Below are positions 49,592-58,415 of a DNA stretch of 64,000 bases, piece by piece. The stretch is from Chitinophaga niabensis. GTDB lineage: Bacteria > Bacteroidota > Bacteroidia > Chitinophagales > Chitinophagaceae. The position numbers and the translations under genes were made by a program. Each line of letters opens with the position of its first letter. Positions within the stretch are counted from its first letter, which is position 1. The notes beneath the pieces are model-generated. The model saw only the letters and a program-made list of their open reading frames with translations. It made no database searches and had not been told where the DNA came from. The stretch is from NCBI RefSeq assembly GCF_039545795.1, contig NZ_CP154260.1, positions 625,001-689,000 of the forward strand, read 5' to 3'.

Positions 49592-50881
49592 ATGTACATA
49601 CCAGACATAGAATTGCAATCTGCCGCTTCGATCCGGCAATTCCAGGAAAAGGAGCTGCAACACCTGCTGGGATACCTGCGCCAGTTCTCTCCCTTTTATA
49701 AAGAATGGTTCTCCCTGCACAAAGTAAACACTGATAACATCCGGACCATTGCAGACCTGCGTAATATTCCCACTGTGAGCAAGGAAGACCTGCAACAACG
49801 TAACTGGGATTTCTTATGCGTGGATAAAGGCAAAATAGCAGAGTATACTACCACTTCCGGCACACTCGGTAAACCCGTGATCATTGCCCTCACAGAGAAA
49901 GACCTGCAAAGGCTGACCTATAATGAATACATTTCTTTCAGCTGTGCCGGTGGTACAGATGAAGATATCTACCAGCTGATGCTTACGCTGGACAGGCAAT
50001 TCATGGCTGGTATGGCCTACTATTCAGGTATCCGGAAATTAGGCGCAGGCGTATTGCGTGTAGGCCCTGGGGTACCTTCCCTGCAATGGGAGAATATTGC
50101 ACGCATACAACCTACCACCATCGTGGCGGTACCTTCTTTCATCTTAAAGCTGATCGCATTTGCAGAAGAACATGGCATTGATATCAATGTTTCTTCTGTT
50201 AAGAAAGCTGTATGCATTGGAGAGAACATCCGCAACGTTGACTTCTCCTATAATGTACTGGGCAAAAAGATCACGGATAAATGGAACATCCAGCTCTTTT
50301 CCACCTATGCTTCCACAGAAATGCAAACTGCTTTTACAGAATGTAAAGCAGGGCAGGGGGGGCATCATCATCCTGAACTACTCATTGTTGAATTGCTGGA
50401 TGAACAGGACCAGCCTGTGCCTCCCGGCACTCCCGGTGAAGTAACTATAACAACATTAGGCGTGGAAGCCATGCCCCTGCTGCGTTACAAAACAGGAGAT
50501 ATCTGCCAGTATTATGAAGAGCCCTGCAAATGTGGCCGGCAGACTGTACGTTTATCTCCTGTGATCGGCCGCCGCAAACAAATGATCAAATACAAAGGCA
50601 CTACCTTATACCCACCTGCACTATACGACCTCCTGAGTGAAATGGAAGATGTGAAGGAATTTATTGTGGAAGTGTTCTCCAACGAGATCGGGACAGACGA
50701 GATCTTACTCCATCTCAGCCCTTCTGAGGAGTCTGAGGAGATTGACCGGAAGATTAAGTCATACCTGCAGGCCAAACTCAGGGTGATCCCACAGGTAAAA
50801 TACGCCACCATGCAGGATATCCTTAAAATGCAATTCCCCGAAGGCAGCCGGAAACCGGTGAAATTTATGGATAACCGGTAA
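49592..50881 (+). CDS. PaaK-like adenylate-forming ligase (aryl starter activation)
   Basis: A 429-residue adenylating enzyme of the phenylacetate-CoA ligase type. The P-loop YTTTSGTLGKP (85-95), the STEMQTAFTEC motif, EVTITTLGVEAMPLLRYKTGDIC and the C-terminal GRRKQMIKYKG are typical. It should activate p-coumarate from the lyase at 25662 and load it onto an ACP or CoA, which gives the pair that starts flexirubin synthesis in Chitinophaga pinensis. It is the last gene of the pigment operon; 39 bases separate it from the hydrolase. Confidence 0.9.
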   Translation: MYIPDIELQSAASIRQFQEKELQHLLGYLRQFSPFYKEWFSLHKVNTDNIRTIADLRNIPTVSKEDLQQRNWDFLCVDKGKIAEYTTTSGTLGKPVIIALTEKDLQRLTYNEYISFSCAGGTDEDIYQLMLTLDRQFMAGMAYYSGIRKLGAGVLRVGPGVPSLQWENIARIQPTTIVAVPSFILKLIAFAEEHGIDINVSSVKKAVCIGENIRNVDFSYNVLGKKITDKWNIQLFSTYASTEMQTAFTECKAGQGGHHHPELLIVELLDEQDQPVPPGTPGEVTITTLGVEAMPLLRYKTGDICQYYEEPCKCGRQTVRLSPVIGRRKQMIKYKGTTLYPPALYDLLSEMEDVKEFIVEVFSNEIGTDEILLHLSPSEESEEIDRKIKSYLQAKLRVIPQVKYATMQDILKMQFPEGSRKPVKFMDNR

Positions 50882-50920
50882 AATTACGGTAACGTACACA
50901 ATTTTCATATATTAGCGTAT

Positions 50921-51916
50921 ATGAAAAAGCTCCTTATTGCCTTTTTACTACTCTCCGGCATCACTAAAGCACAGGTGCTTCAGAAAATGGAACTGGTCAT
51001 GGGCCCTTTGCCAGACCGTACCCATCTGCCGGATATGAACGTAACAATCGTAGATAGTCTTGTTGAAGAAGACCATACCCGTTACGATATCCGCTTCACT
51101 GTAGCGGAAAACGAGATTCTGCCTGCATTACTCTACATCCCGCATAAGAAAGGCAAACTCCCCGCTATGCTGGCCTTACATGGCACAGATCCTTTAGGTA
51201 GAAAAGCCATCAGCGGCGAAAACAAGAAGCCTAACAGGGCCTACGCCAAAGAATTAGCGCAGAGAGGATATGTAGTGATAGCACCTGATTATCCCAGCTT
51301 TGGAGATATGAAGGACTATGATTTTGAAAAGGACAGATACGCATCCGGCACCATGAAAGCCATCTTCGATCATATCCGCTGTATTGATCTGCTGCAATCA
51401 AGAAAGGAAGTAGATCCCGAACGCATTGGTGTAATAGGCCATTCCCTCGGAGGCCACAATGCTATTTTCGTGGCAGCATTTGATCCCCGCATCAAAGTGA
51501 TCGTGGCCAGTTGCAGCTGGACGCTGATGGATTATTACAACATTGGTGAAGCTGCATCTAAGAAATTTGGCGGCAGGCTGGGTCCATGGGCACAGACACG
51601 TTACATGCCTTTGATCAAAGATAAATACCAACTGGAAAAAGTACCCTGGGATTTTGATGAAGTTATCAGTTCTCTGGCTCCAAGGCCGTTTTTCAACAAT
51701 TCACCTGTTGGAGATGCTAACTTTGATGTGAAAGGAGTGGAGAAGGGAATGGTAACGATCACAAAGGCATATAAGCAGCTTAAAGCAGAAAAGAACCTGC
51801 AGGTAAGATATCCGGATGCAGCACATGATTTTCCGCCTGCAGTGAGATTAGAGGCTTATCAATTTATTGATAAGGTGCTGCACTATAAAGGTATTAATAA
51901 GCCAATGTTATTTTAA
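50921..51916 (+). CDS. Secreted alpha/beta hydrolase (dienelactone hydrolase-like)
   Basis: A 331-residue exported hydrolase with a signal peptide (LLIAFLLLSGITKAQ). The alpha/beta fold shows the nucleophile Ser175 in VIGHSLGGHNA, LALHGTDPLG for the oxyanion hole, and the catalytic His302 in DAAHDFPP; Asp265 is the likely acid. It resembles acetyl-xylan-esterase or dienelactone-hydrolase-like periplasmic enzymes. It is on the pigment strand but lacks obvious pigment logic, so it is probably a separate unit. The gap before it (50882-50920) shows no clear promoter. Confidence 0.86.
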   Translation: MKKLLIAFLLLSGITKAQVLQKMELVMGPLPDRTHLPDMNVTIVDSLVEEDHTRYDIRFTVAENEILPALLYIPHKKGKLPAMLALHGTDPLGRKAISGENKKPNRAYAKELAQRGYVVIAPDYPSFGDMKDYDFEKDRYASGTMKAIFDHIRCIDLLQSRKEVDPERIGVIGHSLGGHNAIFVAAFDPRIKVIVASCSWTLMDYYNIGEAASKKFGGRLGPWAQTRYMPLIKDKYQLEKVPWDFDEVISSLAPRPFFNNSPVGDANFDVKGVEKGMVTITKAYKQLKAEKNLQVRYPDAAHDFPPAVRLEAYQFIDKVLHYKGINKPMLF

Positions 51917-51932
51917 TTCTATATTTATAGAA
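51917..51932. repeat. 16-bp palindrome before the fibre-like gene
   Basis: TTCTATA-TT-TATAGAA is a near-perfect dyad 11 bases before the ATG at 51943 and 1 base after the hydrolase stop. It could be an operator or a weak mRNA end; no T tract follows. Confidence 0.5.
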
Positions 51933-51942
51933 AAATAACCCA

Positions 51943-53124
51943 ATGCCTGTAAAATTCTTTAAGTTATTATACGCCGCTATTTTATTACTGAGTGTTACAA
52001 CCCAAGCTCAGAACAAACTTGATTCAACCGGGAATGCGGGGATCGGTACTCTAACGCCTTCAGAGAAACTGACGATATACAATGGGAATCAGTTGTTCAG
52101 AAAGCAGTTTGGAACAGGTGCTGATTATGATTGGTTGACCATTGGGTCACATGAACAAGGAGAGAAGGAAATAACTGGCGTGTTTACTGGTATTTTTGGC
52201 ACTAATATTAATCCTGTTCTTGATGCTAATGGGAAACCAACTTCCAGGAATATACAACCTACCAATGCTTATCGTCAATCATGGGCGCTCACATTTGGAA
52301 GTGGGGATACGTACAATAATTTCTCTATCTGGGGAGGACGTGCTGCAACTGCCAATGTGCCTCTAAACCCGATTTTCAATATATCTTCCTCCGGGAATAT
52401 TGGTATTGGCATTTCAAACCCGGTAGTTCCGCTGGACGTGACCGGTTCTATTAGATACAGCGGAATGATGATAAATGATGTGAGTGCGGAAAACACCACC
52501 GTCAGGCTCAAACCAGGAGCATCCAATACAGCAACCATCTCCGGTATATTTGAGGCATATGAAAAAGCAGATCTTGGTAATTCAGCATCAGCATTGTTTG
52601 GGATAGCTAATTCCAGCTGGGCTGCACCAGTCCCTTCGGTTGCCTTAATGTCTACCCAGCAAGGTACCGGTGTTACAAAAGATATCATGATCTGGGCACA
52701 TGATAGCCCCAGCGCCACTAATACTGCACTTTGCATTAAAGCCAATACTAACAATATCGGGATTGGAACAACAACGCCGGGAACCTATAAATTAGCTGTG
52801 GAAGGTACGATCGGTGCCAGGAAAGTAAAAGTAATGGCACAGGAGATGCCCTGGGCCGACTTTGTATTTGATCCTGCATATGCTTTACCCACTTTGGAGA
52901 AAGTAGAGGTACACATCAGGTCTAAAAAACATCTTCCGGGCATACCTTCTGCGAAAGAAATAAAAGAAAATGGCCTGGACCTTGGCGAAATGCAGCAACT
53001 GCAAATGCAGAAAATAGAAGAACTAACACTATACCTGATAGAGGTCAATAAAAAACTTGCTGCGCAGCAGGCAATAATTGCAGAACAGCAAAAGGAAATA
53101 AGTGAGTTGAAAAAGAGCCGTTAA
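51943..53124 (+). CDS. Secreted fibre-like protein with C-terminal coiled coil
   Basis: A 393-residue exported protein (signal LLYAAILLLSVTTQAQ). Motifs of the GIGTLTPSEKLTIYNGN, GNIGIGISNPVVPLDVTGSIRYSG and NNIGIGTTTPGTYKLAVEG type recur three times, as in tail-fibre and adhesin-like Bacteroidota proteins. The last 110 residues are the conserved WADFVFDPAYALPTLEKVE module followed by a coiled coil (about 345-392, Gln/Glu/Lys-rich). The gene is visibly more AT-rich and less codon-biased than the pigment genes. It overlaps the convergent DUF6702 gene by 4 bases. Confidence 0.83.
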   Translation: MPVKFFKLLYAAILLLSVTTQAQNKLDSTGNAGIGTLTPSEKLTIYNGNQLFRKQFGTGADYDWLTIGSHEQGEKEITGVFTGIFGTNINPVLDANGKPTSRNIQPTNAYRQSWALTFGSGDTYNNFSIWGGRAATANVPLNPIFNISSSGNIGIGISNPVVPLDVTGSIRYSGMMINDVSAENTTVRLKPGASNTATISGIFEAYEKADLGNSASALFGIANSSWAAPVPSVALMSTQQGTGVTKDIMIWAHDSPSATNTALCIKANTNNIGIGTTTPGTYKLAVEGTIGARKVKVMAQEMPWADFVFDPAYALPTLEKVEVHIRSKKHLPGIPSAKEIKENGLDLGEMQQLQMQKIEELTLYLIEVNKKLAAQQAIIAEQQKEISELKKSR

Positions 53125-53594
53125 AACACAAAACTCGCCGCACTCTTCGGATTATCCAGCTTCGTACTCTGCCGCTTATCATTCACGATCACATGGATCA
53201 TGTGGCTTTGTGATTCGTGTGCCTCATAAAGTATATCATCCTTTAATTCCAGCTTTTTTACATTGGCTACTCCGGAAACCTCCAGGAAACACCAGGCCGC
53301 ATCTTCCTCTATCTTATAACCAAGGTAACGGGGCGCCACCATATGACCATCCACGGAGATCTGCAGATGCTGCCGGATATACCTTGCTATCAAAGTATCC
53401 ACGATCACACGATTCTGTGGTTTGATGATATCAAAGGTGGTATTAGACTGTTTTTTGAGTGTATTCTCCAGGTCGTCCGCAAAGATCCTGCAGCTGATTT
53501 CCAGTGATTTATGAGCCGGATTGTGCCTGATCTCCGTCACACTCAGGTAGAACGGATGCAGAAAAAATAACCATTTGCATAATAATAGCCCCAT
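53121..53594 (-). CDS. DUF6702-like protein
   Basis: I take the ATG at 53594 (MGLLLCKWLFFLHPFYLSV), giving 157 residues; a TTG three codons earlier (53603) is the only other choice. A hydrophobic leader precedes HPFYLSVTEIRHNPAHKSLEISCRIFADDLENTL, the hallmark of DUF6702 proteins, which in Bacteroidota accompany HupE and M1-type peptidase genes as they do here on the divergent side. The function is unknown. The 3' end overlaps the convergent fibre gene by 4 bases. Confidence 0.85.
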   Translation of the reverse strand: MGLLLCKWLFFLHPFYLSVTEIRHNPAHKSLEISCRIFADDLENTLKKQSNTTFDIIKPQNRVIVDTLIARYIRQHLQISVDGHMVAPRYLGYKIEEDAAWCFLEVSGVANVKKLELKDDILYEAHESQSHMIHVIVNDKRQSTKLDNPKSAASFVF

Positions 53595-53661
53595 TTGCCC
53601 CAAATATTTCGTTTTTTAATGTAGCATCCTTATCATTACGAAGTTACAAAAATCTAAATCC

Positions 53662-54249
53662 ATGCAGGAGTTCAGCTTGTATTTTCAGGAAGGCTGGCAA
53701 CATATCGTCGATTTGAGCGGATACGATCATATTTTATTTGTGATGGCATTATGTGCCGTCTACCTGATGAAGGACTGGAAAAAGGTACTCATACTGGTCA
53801 CTGCATTCACAATAGGCCATTCCATCACCCTCGCATTAAGCGTATTGAGCATCGTAAAAGTAAATACGGCCCTGATAGAATTCCTGATCCCGGTGACCAT
53901 TGTGATCACTGCATTAAGTAATGTATTCAGAAAAACAGAAGAAACAGGCGCTGTACAGCTGAACTATTTCTTTGCCCTGTTCTTCGGCCTTATTCACGGT
54001 ATGGGTTTTTCCAATTACCTGAAAAGTATGCTAGGCTCGCAGACCGATATCGTACAGCCTTTACTGGCATTTAACCTGGGCCTGGAAGCAGGTCAGCTGA
54101 TCATTGTATTGGTGGTCCTGCTGCTGGCACAGATCATTGTAAATTTATCCGGCGCAAAAAGAAGGGATTGGACGATGTTCATTTCCGCAGCTATTTTCGG
54201 AATAGCCTTTATGATGAGCCTGGAACGTTTAGGAACTTTAATGAAGTAG
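53662..54249 (+). CDS. HupE/UreJ-family membrane protein
   Basis: A 195-residue membrane protein with about six helices and the family pattern GYDHILFVMALCAVYL, FTIGHSITLALSVL and FGLIHGMGFSNYLKSM, in which the conserved His residues may bind a metal such as nickel or iron. Family members are proposed metal permeases linked to hydrogenase or urease in some bacteria; neither is in the window. It precedes the M1 peptidase by 3 bases and diverges from the DUF6702 gene. Confidence 0.88.
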   Translation: MQEFSLYFQEGWQHIVDLSGYDHILFVMALCAVYLMKDWKKVLILVTAFTIGHSITLALSVLSIVKVNTALIEFLIPVTIVITALSNVFRKTEETGAVQLNYFFALFFGLIHGMGFSNYLKSMLGSQTDIVQPLLAFNLGLEAGQLIIVLVVLLLAQIIVNLSGAKRRDWTMFISAAIFGIAFMMSLERLGTLMK

Positions 54250-54252
54250 TAT

Positions 54253-56571
54253 ATGATGAAGCAAAAACTATTCCTCTGCTTGTTTGCAATAGCGCCTATG
54301 CTGTTACATGCACAGAACCCTGGCTCTAACCATGGGAACCGGTTTGAGCAGTTAGGATACCTGTTGGCAGACCCGAATATGTATCGCTCTGCATCCGGCA
54401 TACCAGGACCAAAATACTGGCAGCAACGTGCGGACTATGAGATAGCGGCAGAGATTGATGAACCACAGCAACGCCTCAATGGTTCAGAAACCATCACTTA
54501 TTTCAATAATTCTCCTGACCCGCTTACATACCTCTGGCTCCAGCTGGATGAAAATGAACACGATCCTAAAAGCGATAACAACAGCTTTAACGGAAGTAAG
54601 ATGACGGACAGGATGAGCTCCCGTGCCATCAATGGCATTATGGGAATGGAACCTGGTCATGGTGTGAACATCCTCAAAGTAACAGATGCCACAGGCAAAG
54701 CGCTCACCTATACCATCAACCAAACAATGATGCGGATAGAGCTGCCTAAAACATTACAGCCCGGTGAAAAATTCCGCTTTAATGTGGATTGGTGGTATAA
54801 GATCCCCAACCGTATGACCCTTGGCGGCCGCGGTGGTTATGAATACTTCCCTGAAGATCAGAACAGCCTCTATACCATGGCACAATGGTATCCGCGCCTT
54901 GCTGTGTATTCAGACTTCCAGGGCTGGCAGAACAAACAGTTCACCGGCAGGGGAGAGTTTGCCCTCACCTTTGGCAATTTTAAAGTGAAGATGACCGTGC
55001 CGGCAGATCATGTGGTAGGCGCAACCGGCGAATGCCGTAACTATAAAGAAATGCTCACGCCTGCACAATTCCAGCGCTGGCAGCAGGCACAGTCTGCAGA
55101 CCAGCCCATGGAAATAGTGACCCTGGCAGAAGCACAGCAGGCGATAAAAAGTAAATCCACCAATAAGAAAACATGGATCTACGAAGCGGAGAATGTACGT
55201 GATTTTGCATGGACTTCTTCCCGCCGCCTGGTATGGGATGCGCAGGCCACCAATGTAGAAGGAAAGAAAGTAATGGCCATGAGCTATTATGGCCCGGAAG
55301 CTTATCCTCTTTATCGCAGGTATTCAACCAAAGCTGTTGCACATACCCTGAAAGTATATTCTAAACATACCATTGCTTATCCTTACCCGGTAGCTATTTC
55401 CGTAGAAGCTTCCAACGGGATGGAATACCCGATGATCTGTTTCAACCATGGCCGTGCAGAAAAGGATGGCACCTATTCCGAATCTACCAAGTACGGTATG
55501 ATCAGTGTGATCATTCACGAAGTAGGGCATAACTTCTTCCCCATGATCGTGAATTCAGACGAACGCCAGTGGTCATGGATGGATGAAGGGCTGAACACCT
55601 TCTGCCAGTTCCTCGCAGAGCAGGAATGGGATAACAATTATCCTTCCCAGCGTGGCCCAGCACAGCGCATCACAGATTACATGAAACTGCCTAAAGATCA
55701 GCTGGAACCGGTGATGAGCAATTCAGAGAACATTGTGTTGTTTGGCCCGAATGCTTACGCAAAGCCTGCCACCGCATTGAATATCCTGCGTGAAACCGTG
55801 ATGGGCCGCGAGCTGTTTGATTATGCATTCAAAGAGTATGCACGCCGCTGGGAATTCAAACATCCTACGCCTACTGACTTCTTCCGCACTATGGAAGATG
55901 CTTCCGCAGTAGACCTGGATTGGTTCTGGCGCGGATGGTTCTTTGGTATTGAACCGGTAGATATTTCCCTGGATAGCGTGAAATGGTACCGCATGGATTC
56001 AAAGAATCCTGCTATTGAAAACAAACTCACGGAAAGCGAAGCACAACAGAAACAAAAACATATCGCTCAAACCCGCAACCGCGCACAAGGTGTTAAGTTT
56101 GCAGTAGAGCAGGATACCAGTCTGCAGGACTTCTATAATAAATGGGAACGTTACGCCGTAACACCGGATCAAACAGAAGCTTACAGTCAGATGCAGGCTT
56201 CCCTCACACCGGATGAAAAACGGTTGTATGAAAGCAAAAAGAATTTCTACGAACTCTCTTTCAGCAACCAGGGTGGTAACGTAATGCCTATTATTATTGA
56301 ATGGACCTTTGCAGATGGCAGCAAAGAAGTAGATCGTATTTCCGCTTATATCTGGCGGCTCGATGAATATAAAGTAACCAAGGTTTTCGCAAAAGACAAG
56401 CAGGTAGTATCTGTGCGCTTAGACCCCTACCGGGAAACCGCAGATATTGAAGAAACCAATAACTACTGGCCACGCCAGGCTGTTCCTTCTAAATTTGAAT
56501 TGTTTAAAGGGGAAAGGCCGGCACGGGGGACCCGGAATGACGGGAACCCTATGCAAAGGGCCAGGCAATAA
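54253..56571 (+). CDS. Secreted M1-family zinc metallopeptidase
   Basis: A 772-residue exported gluzincin with signal MMKQKLFLCLFAIAPMLLHAQ. An N-terminal beta domain (about 50-250) precedes a catalytic domain with the zinc motif HEVGH at 422-426 and the third ligand Glu445 (WMDEGL), spaced as in M1. VEASNGMEYPM is a variant of the usual GAMEN exopeptidase loop (here GMEYP), which suggests that terminal-amine binding may differ from classical aminopeptidases. It is the second gene of the HupE operon and is followed by a strong terminator. Confidence 0.92.
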   Translation: MMKQKLFLCLFAIAPMLLHAQNPGSNHGNRFEQLGYLLADPNMYRSASGIPGPKYWQQRADYEIAAEIDEPQQRLNGSETITYFNNSPDPLTYLWLQLDENEHDPKSDNNSFNGSKMTDRMSSRAINGIMGMEPGHGVNILKVTDATGKALTYTINQTMMRIELPKTLQPGEKFRFNVDWWYKIPNRMTLGGRGGYEYFPEDQNSLYTMAQWYPRLAVYSDFQGWQNKQFTGRGEFALTFGNFKVKMTVPADHVVGATGECRNYKEMLTPAQFQRWQQAQSADQPMEIVTLAEAQQAIKSKSTNKKTWIYEAENVRDFAWTSSRRLVWDAQATNVEGKKVMAMSYYGPEAYPLYRRYSTKAVAHTLKVYSKHTIAYPYPVAISVEASNGMEYPMICFNHGRAEKDGTYSESTKYGMISVIIHEVGHNFFPMIVNSDERQWSWMDEGLNTFCQFLAEQEWDNNYPSQRGPAQRITDYMKLPKDQLEPVMSNSENIVLFGPNAYAKPATALNILRETVMGRELFDYAFKEYARRWEFKHPTPTDFFRTMEDASAVDLDWFWRGWFFGIEPVDISLDSVKWYRMDSKNPAIENKLTESEAQQKQKHIAQTRNRAQGVKFAVEQDTSLQDFYNKWERYAVTPDQTEAYSQMQASLTPDEKRLYESKKNFYELSFSNQGGNVMPIIIEWTFADGSKEVDRISAYIWRLDEYKVTKVFAKDKQVVSVRLDPYRETADIEETNNYWPRQAVPSKFELFKGERPARGTRNDGNPMQRARQ

Positions 56572-56584
56572 GAAAAGCAGTTGG

Positions 56585-56612
56585 GGCGTCTCGCAGGAGA
56601 CGCCTTTTTTTT
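56585..56612 (+). terminator. Rho-independent terminator after the M1 peptidase gene
   Basis: GGCGTCTC (56585-56592) / GAGACGCC (56597-56604), loop GCAG, followed by eight T residues (56605-56612). It lies 13 bases after the stop and only 15 bases before the metallo-beta-lactamase start codon. Confidence 0.97.
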
Positions 56613-56626
56613 ATCTTTACAATACC

Positions 56627-57466
56627 ATGCTAAAGAAACTATTTCAGATCACATTGCTGCTGTTAACCAGCTTCTGCGCAAATGCGCAAAACCCGGATTG
56701 GACAAGGGATTATAAACCCTTCAGGATTGCCGGTAATCTGTATTACGTGGGTACGTACGACCTGGCCTGTTATCTTATTACCACTCAACAGGGCCATATA
56801 CTTATCAACACCGGCACAACAGGATCGGCTCCCATGATCCGTTCACATGTGGAAGCCTTAGGCTTTAAATTTACCGATATCAGGATATTATTGACAACGC
56901 ATGCGCATGTTGATCATGTAGGCGCAATGGCAGCCATAAAGAAAACAACAGGTGCAAAAATGATGATCAATGAAAAGGATGCACTGGTGCTGGCTGATGG
57001 CGGGAAGTCCGATTATGTGCTTGGACCGGAATTCAGGTTCGACCCTGTGAAGGCAGATCGCCTGCTGCATAAACAGGATACCATTACTCTCGGTGGCATG
57101 CAGATCATAGAGTTGCATCACCCGGGTCATACAAAAGGCGCCAATAGTTTTATGTTTACGGTGAAAGATTCCAGCCGCTCATATCGTGTATTGATCGCCA
57201 ATATGCCCTCCATCCTGGATGAAACCAATCTTGCCGGCATGCCCAAATATCCGGAGGTGGCCAAAGATTATGCTTATACATTGGGAGCAATGAAAAAGCT
57301 GCAGTTCGATCTCTGGCTTTCTTCTCATGCCAGCCAGTTTGAGCTGCACGAAAAACACAAACCCAACGATGCTTATAACCCGGCTGTATTTGCAGACCGA
57401 AAAGGATATGATACTTACCTAAACGATCTTCAGAATGCTTATTTAAAAAAATTGAAAGGAAAATAA
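56627..57466 (+). CDS. Subclass B3-type metallo-beta-lactamase
   Basis: I place the start at 56627, which gives a signal peptide (ITLLLLTSFCANAQ) and 279 residues; the open frame upstream only crosses the terminator and the peptidase end. All six B3 zinc ligands are visible: His92, His94 and His168 (Zn1) and Asp96, His97 and His234 (Zn2), in TTHAHVDHVGA, HHPGHTKGANS and SSHASQF. The product would be periplasmic and may hydrolyse penicillins, cephalosporins or carbapenems; environmental Bacteroidota often carry such genes. Other MBL-fold hydrolases share the HxHxDH motif, but the His168/His234 spacing favours B3. Confidence 0.88.
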   Translation: MLKKLFQITLLLLTSFCANAQNPDWTRDYKPFRIAGNLYYVGTYDLACYLITTQQGHILINTGTTGSAPMIRSHVEALGFKFTDIRILLTTHAHVDHVGAMAAIKKTTGAKMMINEKDALVLADGGKSDYVLGPEFRFDPVKADRLLHKQDTITLGGMQIIELHHPGHTKGANSFMFTVKDSSRSYRVLIANMPSILDETNLAGMPKYPEVAKDYAYTLGAMKKLQFDLWLSSHASQFELHEKHKPNDAYNPAVFADRKGYDTYLNDLQNAYLKKLKGK

Positions 57467-57507
57467 TCCCTGTCGGTTTTGTTCTATTTTCCAGGTGTGG
57501 CTCATCC

Positions 57508-57515
57508 TAATTTTG
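57508..57515 (+). promoter_or_regulatory. -7 promoter box of the NmrA-type gene
   Basis: TAATTTTG is a perfect TAnnTTTG, 20 bases before the ATG at 57536. A TTTG at 57478-57481 is 26 bases upstream, farther than the usual 19-21. Confidence 0.45.
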
Positions 57516-57535
57516 GTAAAAAATAACCAAACTAT

Positions 57536-58369
57536 ATGAACACACAAACAACAACCCTCGTATTAGGCGGCACCGGCAAAACAGGTAGCAGAGTAGCAGA
57601 ACAACTAAAAGCAAAAGGTTGGCCCGTAAGGATCGGCTCGCGTTCCGCAACCCCTTCTTTCGACTGGGAAGATGCAGCAACATGGAAACCCGCATTGAAA
57701 GACATTGATGCTGTTTACATCAGTTATCACCCGGATCTGGCCATACCCGGCGCCGTTAAAAAAGTAGGCGCATTTACCAAACTGGCCGTGGAAAATGGTG
57801 TAAAGAAATTGGTATTACTCTCCGGCCGCGGAGAAAAAGAAGCACAGGATTGCGAGGAGCTCATCATGCAGGCAGGTGTGGATTGGACGATTGTAAGATG
57901 TGCCTGGTTCAATCAGAACTTCAGCGAAGGATATATGCTGGATCCTATTATTGAAGGTCATGTAGCACTACTCGCAGGAGATGTACGTGAACCATTTGTA
58001 GATGTGGACGATATTGCTGATGTAGCCGTAGCTGCATTAACAGAAGAAGGCCACAACGGTCAGTTATACGAATTAACAGGTGCCCGTCTGATCTCTTTTC
58101 GTGAAGCTATTGCAGAGATCTCTAAAGCCACCGGCAGGAAGATTAAATATGAACAGGTTTCTGAAAAGCAATACAGGTCCATGCTTGAGGAATATAGTGT
58201 TCCTGAAGAATTTATCTGGCTGGTCATCTACTTATTTTCAGAAGTGCTGGACGGAAGGAATGAAAGCCTGGCCGATGGTGTACAACGCGCTTTGGGCAGA
58301 GCACCACGGGATTTTTCAGATTACGTTAAAAGAACGGCGGCAACAGGTATCTGGAATGCACGCAACTAA
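57536..58369 (+). CDS. NmrA/NAD(P)H-binding oxidoreductase-like protein
   Basis: A 277-residue atypical SDR with the N-terminal nucleotide motif LVLGGTGKTGSRVAEQLKAKG and the loop VLLSGRGEKEAQDCEELI, followed by WTIVRCAWFNQNF, which is characteristic of NmrA-like/NAD(P)H quinone-sensor proteins. It has no signal peptide, so it is cytoplasmic. The substrate is unknown; family members sense the NADPH/NADP balance or reduce quinones. It is transcribed alone. Confidence 0.87.
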   Translation: MNTQTTTLVLGGTGKTGSRVAEQLKAKGWPVRIGSRSATPSFDWEDAATWKPALKDIDAVYISYHPDLAIPGAVKKVGAFTKLAVENGVKKLVLLSGRGEKEAQDCEELIMQAGVDWTIVRCAWFNQNFSEGYMLDPIIEGHVALLAGDVREPFVDVDDIADVAVAALTEEGHNGQLYELTGARLISFREAIAEISKATGRKIKYEQVSEKQYRSMLEEYSVPEEFIWLVIYLFSEVLDGRNESLADGVQRALGRAPRDFSDYVKRTAATGIWNARN

Positions 58370-58378
58370 AATCATCTA

Positions 58379-58410
58379 AAGGGTTCGCAGTGAAGAAGCT
58401 GTGGGCCCTT
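58379..58410. terminator. Hairpin between convergent NmrA and small-lipoprotein genes
   Basis: AAGGGTTCGCAG (58379-58390) and CTGTGGGCCCTT (58399-58410) form a 12-bp stem with three G-U pairs on the plus strand and an 8-base loop. It lies exactly between the two convergent stop codons. No strong T tract follows. Confidence 0.55.
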
Positions 58411-58415
58411 AATAT

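Noticed and set aside
56447..56626. Upstream extension of the metallo-beta-lactamase frame
   Set aside because: It would be read through the terminator hairpin and the peptidase end, and it removes the signal peptide.
56627..57466. Glyoxalase II or ribonuclease Z
   Set aside because: A signal peptide and the B3 ligand set with His234 in SSHASQF are not found in those enzymes.
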